A DNA stretch of 64,000 nucleotides, from the NCBI RefSeq assembly GCF_000613805.1, contig NZ_BAJR01000013.1, forward strand, positions 1 to 64,000, given 5' to 3'. A program made the translations under genes and the position numbers. The DNA comes from Phocaeicola paurosaccharolyticus JCM 15092. Its GTDB lineage: Bacteria > Bacteroidota > Bacteroidia > Bacteroidales > Bacteroidaceae. Shown here one piece after another: positions 48,655 through 56,466 of the stretch. The number at the start of each line of letters is the position of its first letter. Position 1 is the stretch's first letter. Below the pieces are notes generated by a model, which did not search any database, was not told the origin of the DNA, and was given only the letters and a program-made list of their open reading frames with translations.

Positions 48655-49848
48655 TTACAGTTCAAGATCTTTATCATGTTCTTCATGCCACGGTAAGCCC
48701 TGTTTGTTGAGTTGTTCCATAAATGGATCTGGATTGAATTCCTCAACATTCCATACACCCGGACGTTTCCATAAGCCCTTCATGAACATCATAGCCCCGA
48801 TCATTGCAGGAACACCTGTTGTGTAGCTTACACCCTGCATACCTGTTTCAACAAAAGCTTCATGATGACTGCAGTTGTTGTATACATAGTATGTACGCTC
48901 TTTGCCATCTTTCTTACCTCTTATTCTACAACCTATAGATGTCTCACCTTCATAGTTCTCGCCAAGATCCTGAGGATTAGGAAGAACAGCTTTAAGGAAC
49001 TGAAGTGGAACAATCTCCATGCCGTTGTAATTGATAGGCTTAATGCTTGCCATACCGATATTCTCAATAACACGCAGGTGAGTAAGATACTCCTGACCGA
49101 ATGTCATCCAGAATCTGGCACGTTTGATTGTTGGGAAGTTCTTTACAAGAGACTCCAACTCTTCATGATAAAGCAGATATGAATCGCGAGGACCTATGTT
49201 TGGATATGTAAGGTCTTTATGAATTTCAAGAGGTTTTGTAGTTACCCAATCTCCTTCATGAAAGTAACGTCCGTTCTGAGTAATCTCACGGATGTTGATT
49301 TCAGGATTGAAGTTTGTAGCGAATGCCTTGTGGTGGTTACCTGCATTGCAGTCAACTATATCAAGATACTCTATTTCGTCGAAATGGTGCTTTGCTGCAT
49401 ATGCAGTGAAGATACCACTCACTCCCGGGTCAAATCCGCATCCAAGAATAGCAGTAAGTCCTGCCTCTTCGAAACGCTTTTTGTAAGCCCACTGCCAACT
49501 ATATTCAAAATGAGCAACATCTTTAGGCTCATAGTTAGCTGTATCAAGATAATTAACTCCTGCCTTAAGACAAGCCTCCATAATAGTAAGGTCTTGATAA
49601 GGAAGAGCGACATTAATAACGATTTCAGGTTTGAAACTGTTGAATAGCTCTACAAGTTCATCTACATTATCTGCATCAACTTGTGCAGTCTTTATAGTAG
49701 TATCACCTATTGCCTTTACAATAGCATCACATTTTGATTTTGTTCGGCTTGCTATCATGACATCAGTAAATACATCACGATTTTTAGCTACTTTATGTGC
49801 AACGACAGTTCCTACACCGCCCGCACCGATAATTAATACTTTCCCCAT
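48655..49848 (-). CDS. Carboxynorspermidine synthase (saccharopine dehydrogenase family)
   Basis: The 397-residue NAD(P)-binding protein starts with the Rossmann motif VLIIGAGGVGTVVAHKVA and belongs to the saccharopine dehydrogenase group. The region NVALPYQDLTIMEACLKAGVNYLDTANYEP and FDPGVSGIFTAYAAKH match carboxy(nor)spermidine dehydrogenase, which condenses a diamine with aspartate semialdehyde for polyamine synthesis, as known for gut Bacteroidales. The decarboxylase partner nspC is not in the window. A -7 box (TATCTTTG, minus) lies at 49903-49910. Confidence 0.88.
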   Translation of the reverse strand: MGKVLIIGAGGVGTVVAHKVAKNRDVFTDVMIASRTKSKCDAIVKAIGDTTIKTAQVDADNVDELVELFNSFKPEIVINVALPYQDLTIMEACLKAGVNYLDTANYEPKDVAHFEYSWQWAYKKRFEEAGLTAILGCGFDPGVSGIFTAYAAKHHFDEIEYLDIVDCNAGNHHKAFATNFNPEINIREITQNGRYFHEGDWVTTKPLEIHKDLTYPNIGPRDSYLLYHEELESLVKNFPTIKRARFWMTFGQEYLTHLRVIENIGMASIKPINYNGMEIVPLQFLKAVLPNPQDLGENYEGETSIGCRIRGKKDGKERTYYVYNNCSHHEAFVETGMQGVSYTTGVPAMIGAMMFMKGLWKRPGVWNVEEFNPDPFMEQLNKQGLPWHEEHDKDLEL

Positions 49849-50148
49849 TTGCTATTTAAAATTAAAAGAACAAGTAGTACGGCCAATATGCCGTTTAGTA
49901 TACAAAGATAACAAAATATTTATTCGATGTAACTTGTGCACAATTTTCTGTTTTACGTATGGTTGTTTTTAGATTAATAATGATCTAATAATAATTAGAC
50001 TTGTGAGGCTTTTTGGGAGGTTAAACAGGGTATGTCGTCATATTTCCACTTTTTTCAACTTAATTATGTCATATTTTTCGAGCCATTTTGGCAGTCTAAG
50101 GTGATAAAATATTTTTTGGCACAACCTTTGTTCCTGATGAAGTGTGAT

Positions 50149-50184
50149 TGATTGACAGGTCAAACAAGACAGATGAGTCAATCA
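50149..50184 (+). promoter_or_regulatory. Inverted repeat in the dnaK leader region
   Basis: TGATTGAC (50149-50156) and GTCAATCA (50177-50184) form an 8-bp inverted repeat with a 20-nt spacer, 45 nt before the dnaK ATG. It could be an operator or an RNA hairpin in the leader. It does not match the CIRCE element. The 380-nt gap (49849-50229) has no gene. Upstream there are two similar tracts, ATGTCGTCATATTT and ATGTCATATTTTT, of unknown meaning. Confidence 0.4.
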
Positions 50185-50229
50185 TAAATTAATGTTTTAA
50201 TAAAGAATAAATATAAAGAATATACAATT

Positions 50230-52143
50230 ATGGGAAAAATTATTGGAATTGACTTAGGAACTACAAACTCATGCGTTTCTGTATTTGAAGGAAACGAACC
50301 TGTAGTAATTACAAATAGTGAAGGTAAACGTACAACACCTTCTGTTGTGGCATTTATTGATGGTGGAGAACGTAAGGTTGGTGATCCTGCAAAACGTCAG
50401 GCTATCACAAACCCTAAACGTACAGTTTTCTCAATCAAACGTTTCATGGGTGAGAACTGGGACCAGGTTCAGAAAGAGATTGCACGTGTACCTTACCATG
50501 TAGCTAAGGGTGAAAACAACACTCCACGTGTTGATATCGACGGACGTTTGTACACTCCTCAGGAAATTTCAGCTATGATACTTCAGAAGATGAAGAAGAC
50601 TGCTGAGGATTATCTTGGTCAGGAAGTTACAGAGGCTGTCATCACAGTACCTGCATATTTCTCGGACTCTCAGCGTCAGGCTACAAAAGAGGCTGGTCAG
50701 ATTGCCGGTCTTGAGGTTAAGCGTATTGTAAACGAGCCAACTGCCGCAGCACTTGCTTACGGTCTTGATAAGGCTCATAAAGATATGAAGATTGCTGTAT
50801 TCGACCTTGGTGGTGGTACATTCGATATCTCTATCCTTGAATTTGGTGGTGGTGTATTCGAAGTTCTTTCTACTAACGGTGATACACACCTTGGTGGTGA
50901 TGACTTTGACCAGGTAATCATTGAATGGTTGGTTGAAGAGTTCAAGAAAGATACAGGTGCAGATCTTAAAAAAGATCCAATGGCAATGCAACGTTTAAAA
51001 GAGGCTGCAGAAAAGGCAAAGATAGAGTTGTCGTCTTCTACAACAACAGAGATCAACCTTCCTTATATCATGCCTGTTGACGGACGTCCTGAACACTTGG
51101 TTAAGAGTTTGAGTCGTGCTAAATTCGAATCATTGGCTCACAGCTTGATTCAGGCTTGTCTTGAACCATGTAAGAAGGCTATGAATGATGCAGGTCTTTC
51201 TAACGCAGATATCGATGAAGTAATCCTTGTAGGTGGTTCTTCACGTATACCATCAGTTCAGAAACTTGTTGAAGATTTCTTTGGTAAAGTTCCATCTAAG
51301 GGTGTAAATCCTGATGAGGTTGTAGCAGTAGGTGCAGCAGTACAGGGTGCTGTTCTTACAGATGAGATTAAGGGTGTTGTTCTTCTTGACGTTACTCCAT
51401 TGTCAATGGGTATCGAGACTATGGGTGGTGTGATGACTAAGCTTATTGATGCAAATACAACTATTCCATGTAAGAAGAGCGAAGTATTCTCTACTGCAGC
51501 CGACAACCAGACAGAAGTTACAATACATGTTCTTCAAGGTGAGCGTCCAATGGCATCACAGAACAAGTCTATCGGTCAGTTCAACTTGACAGGTATTGCT
51601 CCTGCTCGTCGTGGAGTTCCTCAGATTGAAGTAACATTCGATATCGATGCTAACGGTATCTTGAAGGTATCTGCAAAAGATAAGGCAACAGGAAAAGAAC
51701 AGGCAATCCGTATTGAAGCATCTTCCGGCTTGAGCAAAGAGGAGATTGATAAGATGAAAGCTGAGGCTGAAGCTAATGCAGAGGCAGATAAGAAAGAGCG
51801 TGAGAAAGTTGACAAGTTAAATCAGGCTGACTCAATGATATTCCAGACAGAAAATCAGTTGAAAGAGTTGGGTGATAAGCTGCCAGCCGATAAGAAGGCT
51901 CCAATTGAAGCAGCTCTTCAGAAACTTAAAGATGCTCACAAGGCTCAGGATATTGCAGCAATCGATGCAGCTATGGCAGAGGTTAACACTGCATTCCAGG
52001 CAGCAAGCGCTGATATGTATGCTCAGTCAGGTGCTCAAGGCCAGCAGGCTGGTCCAGGTGCAGGAGAGCAGCAACAGCAGCAACAAGGTTCTGCAAACAA
52101 TGGTGAAGATATTCAGGATGCAGACTTTGAAGAAGTGAAATAA
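50230..52143 (+). CDS. dnaK: Chaperone protein DnaK (Hsp70)
   Basis: This 637-residue Hsp70 has the nucleotide-binding domain signatures [32 protein letters not shown] and [14 protein letters not shown], the hinge [16 protein letters not shown] near residue 390, the substrate domain and the lid, with a Gln/Gly-rich tail ending DADFEEVK, close to the usual EEVK-type end for interaction with partners. It is a single gene in this window: dnaJ and grpE are not adjacent. Codon use is strongly biased, consistent with high expression. Confidence 0.98.
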   Translation: MGKIIGIDLGTTNSCVSVFEGNEPVVITNSEGKRTTPSVVAFIDGGERKVGDPAKRQAITNPKRTVFSIKRFMGENWDQVQKEIARVPYHVAKGENNTPRVDIDGRLYTPQEISAMILQKMKKTAEDYLGQEVTEAVITVPAYFSDSQRQATKEAGQIAGLEVKRIVNEPTAAALAYGLDKAHKDMKIAVFDLGGGTFDISILEFGGGVFEVLSTNGDTHLGGDDFDQVIIEWLVEEFKKDTGADLKKDPMAMQRLKEAAEKAKIELSSSTTTEINLPYIMPVDGRPEHLVKSLSRAKFESLAHSLIQACLEPCKKAMNDAGLSNADIDEVILVGGSSRIPSVQKLVEDFFGKVPSKGVNPDEVVAVGAAVQGAVLTDEIKGVVLLDVTPLSMGIETMGGVMTKLIDANTTIPCKKSEVFSTAADNQTEVTIHVLQGERPMASQNKSIGQFNLTGIAPARRGVPQIEVTFDIDANGILKVSAKDKATGKEQAIRIEASSGLSKEEIDKMKAEAEANAEADKKEREKVDKLNQADSMIFQTENQLKELGDKLPADKKAPIEAALQKLKDAHKAQDIAAIDAAMAEVNTAFQAASADMYAQSGAQGQQAGPGAGEQQQQQQGSANNGEDIQDADFEEVK

Positions 52144-52174
52144 GTTTGATAAACAAACAATAATTAAATATAAT

Positions 52175-52207
52175 AATCCCGTGTAATACAATAAATTACA
52201 CGGGATT
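52175..52207 (+). terminator. Terminator of dnaK
   Basis: The perfect 13-bp stem AATCCCGTGTAAT / ATTACACGGGATT has a 7-nt loop and is followed by a T-rich tract, 32 nt past the dnaK stop. It marks the end of the core region on the left of the accessory island. Confidence 0.9.
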
Positions 52208-52236
52208 TATTTTTTATTAGAATCAATTGTTTTTGA

Positions 52237-52265
52237 TTTGTTTCCGGATGCTTGTCGTATATTTG
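52237..52265 (+). promoter_or_regulatory. Promoter before the zinc-ribbon remnant
   Basis: A -7 TATATTTG (52258-52265) is preceded by TTTG at 52237-52240 (17-nt spacing) and by another TTTG at 52232-52235 (22-nt spacing). It would drive the truncated gene at 52341. Confidence 0.5.
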
Positions 52266-52340
52266 TTTCAAATCGTTGACTTGACAAAATAGTCGGTGAA
52301 GTAAAACAAAATATTTCTAAGTATTTAAATAGCAATAAAT

Positions 52341-52487
52341 ATGGCAAAGGCAAAATATGAAATGCGAAGGAAATGTCCTATTTGTAATTCTGTTTTTCAA
52401 ATTCGTTCAATCGATTCTGTGTATTGTTCAAAGCAATGCTCTGACATAGCATATAAACGTAAGAAAGACTGTTTGATTCATGAATAG
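52341..52487 (+). pseudogene. Truncated zinc-ribbon DNA-binding protein of mobile-element type
   Basis: The 48-codon frame starts MAKAKYEMRRKCPICNSVF and has CPIC and CSKQC, a four-Cys zinc site at about residues 12, 15, 29 and 33, followed by SDIAYKRKK. This matches the start of the helix-turn-helix (excisionase-like) proteins carried on Bacteroidales mobile elements, in which the zinc finger precedes a HTH domain. Here the frame ends where the HTH should begin. It meets the truncated end of the phosphoesterase gene on the other strand at 52478, so a recombination or deletion junction lies here. Confidence 0.6.
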
Positions 52488-52930
52488 AAAATGGCATCAG
52501 AAAAAGTAAGTAGTTCTCCATTATATATGATTCTACGGAAGTCACTGATTACTTGTTCTGTGTAGAATGAATTCTCCAAATCAATGGATGACCAAAGTGT
52601 GGACACAATAATATCCGTATATGCAATGGATACAATGCCGTTGTAATAACTATGAATATTCTTTCTAATCTCAAGACTATAGCCCTCTTTTAGCGTAGCT
52701 ATGTCATCGTATTTATAGAACTCGTGATTGCCCATACAGACAATCACTTGCTGATAGTTATCTGATGCCCAGTCCCAAAACAGATGTTTGGAATAGTTGT
52801 CACCGCCGAGATAACCTATATCTCCTGCCAAGACCAATATGTCACCAGAAACCTCTAGAGGATGTTCTTTAAGATATCGCCAGTTCTCAGCAAATTCTAA
52901 ATGAAGGTCTGATGCGATTTGTATCTTCAT
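52478..52930 (-). pseudogene. Metallophosphoesterase, C-terminally truncated
   Basis: The 150-residue protein starts MKIQIASDLHLEF and has the first blocks of a calcineurin-like phosphoesterase: SDLHLEF, LAGDIGYLGG and CMGNHEFYKY. It ends soon after LWSSIDLE, before the later metal-binding His blocks (the H-H and GHxH motifs), which are needed for activity. The end faces the truncated zinc-ribbon gene, so both genes were probably cut at the same junction near 52,480. It is third in a minus-strand operon, 8 nt after the AbiEii-like gene. Confidence 0.75.
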
Positions 52931-52938
52931 ACCCAGTA

Positions 52939-53724
52939 CTATTTAATGATGAATGCATCTCTGAGTATCTCTAGATAGCCACGAATAACATTCGAATTAC
53001 GTTCCAGTGCTGCCTCTAACAATTGAGGTTCGCTTTCAAGTAACTCTTCTATTCTATGAATATATGCCAAAATGCATTCGTGTATCTTCGAAGAAACATG
53101 TGTAGGTGAATCAAACGCAGTAGTGGCAACGAGTTTCAATACATCGTTTCTGTGCTTTTTGATATCTTTCGTATTAACAGTTCTGCCTTTAGCTTTTTCT
53201 TCAATCAAATTGAGAAAAGCCTTTGCTTTGAGGCAAATAAGTGCAATAGAAGATGCAAAACGTAATCCATTATTTATAAAACTGTTTTGAATGGTTATGT
53301 TGTAATAATCTTCGTCCATCATAATGGCTGATAGACTAGAAACATCTTCACCTGTAGGTATTGGTTCTATATGGAAGCCCGATGGTTCTCCTAGAAGATC
53401 AGAATGTCTTGATAATAATTCAATTTTTATTGGAAAATCCTCTTTCCCATCATCAAAACGATAGAGTTCATATACTGGAGTTTTGTCTTCACCACGTTTT
53501 CGCTTACCATTCCTGTATTCGCCATCTTTGATGAACTTCCAAAACGCTTGTGCAAATTCGGTACTCATATTCTCAACTACCAATATCATATCAATATCGT
53601 CTGTGGCACGAGGACGCATTAATGTGCCGCTGAGTATGGCATCACAGGCTGTACCTCCAATAATCACATAATTATCTGCGTAGACTTCAAAAGCCTCTTT
53701 AAATTTTTCTATTCCTCTTACCAT
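52939..53724 (-). CDS. AbiEii-like nucleotidyltransferase (toxin candidate)
   Basis: The 261-residue protein has a minimal nucleotidyltransferase core: VIIGGTACDAIL near residue 21 and RATDDIDMILVV near 40, giving the GG and DxD pattern. A helical C-terminal half (about 150-261) follows. Such proteins in the AbiE family modify tRNA and act as toxins. It overlaps by 7 nt the gene for a winged-helix protein upstream, the usual antitoxin-then-toxin order of type IV AbiE pairs. Identity with AbiEii is by motif and context only. Confidence 0.72.
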   Translation of the reverse strand: MVRGIEKFKEAFEVYADNYVIIGGTACDAILSGTLMRPRATDDIDMILVVENMSTEFAQAFWKFIKDGEYRNGKRKRGEDKTPVYELYRFDDGKEDFPIKIELLSRHSDLLGEPSGFHIEPIPTGEDVSSLSAIMMDEDYYNITIQNSFINNGLRFASSIALICLKAKAFLNLIEEKAKGRTVNTKDIKKHRNDVLKLVATTAFDSPTHVSSKIHECILAYIHRIEELLESEPQLLEAALERNSNVIRGYLEILRDAFIIK

Positions 53725-54656
53725 AATGATTTAATCATTGTTTCTAATTCTTTTTGTACTCTTGGGTCGTGATCGTATTTAAGTGTCAGATACAGTGATA
53801 ACTTATCTACGATATTTCCGATATATAGGATGGGTGGATATTTCCAAACTTCGATTCTAGTTAAGCCTTCCACTTTATTAAGACGTAAATCTGTATTATC
53901 TCGTATTTTATTGAAATCTTTATCGTAGAATACAACTGTTCTCTGGTAGTCAGGATTAAGGTGTGAATAAGCCGATAAAGCATCAATTCCCCCTAATGTA
54001 GCTTCATTGATATTATCATCTGCATACCATATAGCCTTTATAGGGTTTTGCATAAGTGGTTCTGTCTTTTTCCATAGTTCCTGATTGGGTAATGAAAAGG
54101 AAATTTCCTTTATGCCAGAATCCAGTGTGTTTACGTCCACCAATTGCATAGCTTCTAATTGTCTGACAGCTCTACTGATTGCAAGATAATTATAAGGTAT
54201 CTTGTTAGATAAATCGCTGAGTGTAGCATTTTGTATTTGTTCCTTTTGAAGATGGTATAACAGCAAGTATTGACTGGCTGGTTGCATACGGTCTTTTGAT
54301 ATTTCTACACTATCTTTAGCGTTGATAAGCAAAAAAGGGAGAAAAACATATTTTCCACTTACAACAAAGAATACTCCACGTTCAATAAGTCTGTTTCTTT
54401 CATAGGTTGCCAGACTATTAAATAAGAATACACAAGGTTTTTTTAATACAGAAGCGAGTTGCTCTGCTAACTTCTTATATTGTAATGGGGCAAGTTTTCT
54501 TTCATCTTTAGATTGGAGCAATACAAATTCATTACCTTGAAATAGCACGTCATAGAATGTATATCCTAATAAGGCATCGGTAAAAACTCCTTTTAGTTCA
54601 GAACGCTCCATTAGTCTTGTCTGAAGCATCATTCCTGCAATCACTATATTTTCCAT
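53718..54656 (-). CDS. Winged-helix regulator, AbiEi-like antitoxin candidate
   Basis: The protein is 312 residues from the Met at 54656. A helical N-terminal part (about 1-110) is followed by a winged-helix region (TLSDLSNKIPYNYLAISRAVRQLEAMQLVDV near 145-178) and a C-terminal domain. The wing resembles MarR-like DNA-binding domains. It leads the operon with the nucleotidyltransferase and probably represses it from the palindrome upstream. Assignment to AbiEi is tentative: I rely on gene order and domain type, not a family match. Confidence 0.6.
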   Translation of the reverse strand: MENIVIAGMMLQTRLMERSELKGVFTDALLGYTFYDVLFQGNEFVLLQSKDERKLAPLQYKKLAEQLASVLKKPCVFLFNSLATYERNRLIERGVFFVVSGKYVFLPFLLINAKDSVEISKDRMQPASQYLLLYHLQKEQIQNATLSDLSNKIPYNYLAISRAVRQLEAMQLVDVNTLDSGIKEISFSLPNQELWKKTEPLMQNPIKAIWYADDNINEATLGGIDALSAYSHLNPDYQRTVVFYDKDFNKIRDNTDLRLNKVEGLTRIEVWKYPPILYIGNIVDKLSLYLTLKYDHDPRVQKELETMIKSLW

Positions 54657-54692
54657 ACTGCTAATATTTGATATTATCAATAATTTTGCTCT

Positions 54693-54713
54693 ATTATCAT
54701 AGCTAATGATAAT
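54693..54713 (-). promoter_or_regulatory. Palindromic operator of the AbiE-like operon
   Basis: ATTATCAT (54693-54700), spacer AGCTA and ATGATAAT (54706-54713) form a perfect 8-bp inverted repeat. A minus-strand -7 box TATTTTTG is at 54718-54725, so the palindrome lies over the predicted transcription start. Further half-sites ATTATCA and TGATAAT flank it on both sides. This is the expected place for autorepression by the winged-helix protein. Confidence 0.6.
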
Positions 54714-54755
54714 GATGCAAAAATAGTGATAATACTTGAGTGCTAGTCTTCTCTT

Positions 54756-54792
54756 GGCAAAAATATTTTCATATAAAAGGCAAAAATATTTT
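54756..54792. repeat. Direct repeat GGCAAAAATATTTT
   Basis: Two exact 14-nt copies (54756-54769 and 54779-54792) lie upstream of the AbiE-like operon. On the minus strand each contains TATTTTTG, a -7 box-like sequence. From 54793 to 55110 I see only A/T-rich DNA, with the palindrome TTGCGACGCAA at 55047-55057 before the relaxase relic, which could belong to an origin of transfer. Confidence 0.45.
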
Positions 54793-55110
54793 GGAAAGTG
54801 AGGGCAGCCTTAAAAATGTATTTAGTTTTGTTATGATACAATCTAATACTAGCCGAGGTTATATTTATGGATGTTTGTTTTTTGTTTGGCTTTAATGTGT
54901 ATAAAACATAATCAAAAGGTTAACGCGTACTTGTAATTGATTAATATTCAGTTGTGATTAGATTTGAAGAAGAGGTGAATTATTTTTAGTAAATCGATAT
55001 ATCTCTATTGATTATTCTCGATATTAGGCTTATATCTGCTACATATTTGCGACGCAATTTAAATAGCGAGACGGAATTTACAACTCTATTATAGACAAAT
55101 CAAAACCTAA

Positions 55111-55857
55111 ATGAGTACACAATATGTAGTATGCCATCTACAACGTCTAAGTGGTAATGATGCAGGAATGTCATGCCACATAGAAATAAAAACAGCAGAT
55201 TTTTTGCTTTATTTAATAAAGGTGATTTAGCTAAAGCCAAGAGTTCAATATCAGAGAAAGATAAGGAAATAGTATTACTCAAAAATATAATAGCAGAACT
55301 GCAAAAAGAGAAAGATATGCTATGCCAACAACATAGACAGGATGTATCAAAACTTCATAATGGCTATAAGCAAGAGATAACGAAAGCCATTAAGGAATTA
55401 GAAAAGCTGAGAGGTACAATTGAAAGTAAAGATGCTCAGATAGCAAAGCAGAATCAACAGATAGATAGACTTGATAGAAAAGCAAATCCGCATAGATATA
55501 ATTTATTATCAGGAGCAATATTGACAAATCTATTTGTGCCAAACTATTTGCATCCATCTCTTCATATCTGGACAAAGGTAGGAGAGGAGGAATATGAAGC
55601 AATAAAATATGATATAGATTACCAAACAGCCAAAGCGCATAGCAATGGAGAGATTACCGACCATGAATTTGTGAATGCTATATTTGAACCTTGGGAGCAG
55701 GTGAATGAGGTGCAAGCTCAGATGTTAGGAGCAGCTTTTACACTTGCATGTGGTGGACCCGCACAAGCTCATGTTGGAACTGGAGGAGGCGGTTCACAAT
55801 CGGATATGCCATGGGGAGAGAAAGATAAAAGACGTAAGGATGGCATGAGACGTTAGC
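55111..55857 (+). pseudogene. MobV-family relaxase, internally deleted
   Basis: The frame from 55111 starts MSTQYVVCHLQRLSGNDAGM SCHIE, the N-terminus of Bacteroidales MobV mobilisation relaxases, but goes out of frame within 25 residues. From about 55173 another frame gives the C-terminal part of the same family: a coiled coil (KAKSSISEKDKEIVLLKN), NPHRYNLLSGA, then YLHPSLHIWTKVG, EFVNAIFEPWEQVNE and a Gly-rich tail. The central catalytic region (about 200 residues or more) is missing, so the protein cannot nick DNA. It is the relic of a mobilisable element that once occupied this island. Confidence 0.8.
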
Positions 55858-55877
55858 TGTCTATTTTTTAGCAATCA

Positions 55878-55904
55878 AAGGGTATACTTTAAAAGTATGC
55901 CCTT
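55878..55904 (+). terminator. Terminator after the MobV relic
   Basis: The stem AAGGGTATACTT / AAGTATGCCCTT with one G-T pair has a very small loop. It lies 21 nt after the relaxase stop codon and could end that transcript. Confidence 0.65.
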
Positions 55905-56013
55905 GCTGTACTTGATAGATGAACTATGGATTCATTATACATAAGTCTCTGAAATACAAGGGGGCTTCTGATTAAGGGACCCATACCTTGAGATTTGTGA
56001 TTATCAAGTTTAG

Positions 56014-56075
56014 GGGGTGAACGATTTGTGCACCCCTTTTTTTTGAGCCTTTATAAGGGAGTGATTTCAAATCAC
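56014..56075 (+). terminator. Two tandem terminator hairpins
   Basis: GGGGTG (56014-56019) pairs with CACCCC (56031-56036) and is followed by eight T. A second hairpin, GTGATTT-C-AAATCAC (56061-56075), is followed by CACC and eight T. Together they insulate the restriction-like operon from the relaxase relic. Confidence 0.75.
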
Positions 56076-56108
56076 CACCTTTTTTTTACTAAATTGTCAT
56101 TTGCAAAA

Positions 56109-56132
56109 ACCATTCCATTGAGATGGAATGGT
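56109..56132. terminator. Hairpin ahead of the XRE regulator gene
   Basis: ACCATTCCAT, loop TGAG, ATGGAATGGT: a perfect 10-bp stem with A runs on both sides. It lies about 90 nt before the XRE start codon. It may be a third terminator or part of the regulator's leader. Confidence 0.55.
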
Positions 56133-56223
56133 GAAAAAATCAAATTTATAAAATTAAAGAAATATATTATATTATACGCTATATAGATAATATTGTTGTA
56201 TATTGCATTTAAATAATGATAAC

Positions 56224-56427
56224 ATGACTAAAAAACTCAATAGAATAAAAGTAGTTCTTGTCGAAAAAGGTGTATCTCAGACAGAATTAGCTGAAGTGAT
56301 AGGTAAAAGCTTTAGTACAATTAATGCTTATTGTGCTAACAGACAGCAACCATCTTTGGAGGTATTGGCAGATATTGCAAAGTTCCTTTCGGTTGGTATT
56401 AAGGATTTGATTACTGATGAATATTAA
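56224..56427 (+). CDS. XRE-family transcriptional regulator
   Basis: The 67-residue protein is almost only a helix-turn-helix: LVEKGVSQTELAEVIGKSFSTINAYCANRQQPSLEVLADIAKFLSV covers the five-helix Cro/C1 fold. A longer frame from 56203 exists, but MTKKLNRIKVVL gives the standard start. Small XRE proteins in front of restriction genes often act as controller (C) proteins that time nuclease and methyltransferase expression. It lies 39 nt before the helicase-nuclease gene. Confidence 0.88.
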   Translation: MTKKLNRIKVVLVEKGVSQTELAEVIGKSFSTINAYCANRQQPSLEVLADIAKFLSVGIKDLITDEY

Positions 56428-56466
56428 AGAGAATAGTATTTTTGATAATTAAAGAGAGAATAAAAC

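Noticed and set aside
49219-49647. A 142-codon plus-strand ORF
   Set aside because: It lies wholly inside the carboxynorspermidine synthase gene on the other strand, has no promoter and shows no recognisable motif.
50569-51056. Minus-strand ORFs inside dnaK
   Set aside because: These are shadows of a highly biased gene; the plus-strand product is unmistakable.
55878-56132. A CRISPR-like array
   Set aside because: The hairpins differ in sequence and spacing, so there is no repeated unit with regular spacers. No cas gene is near.
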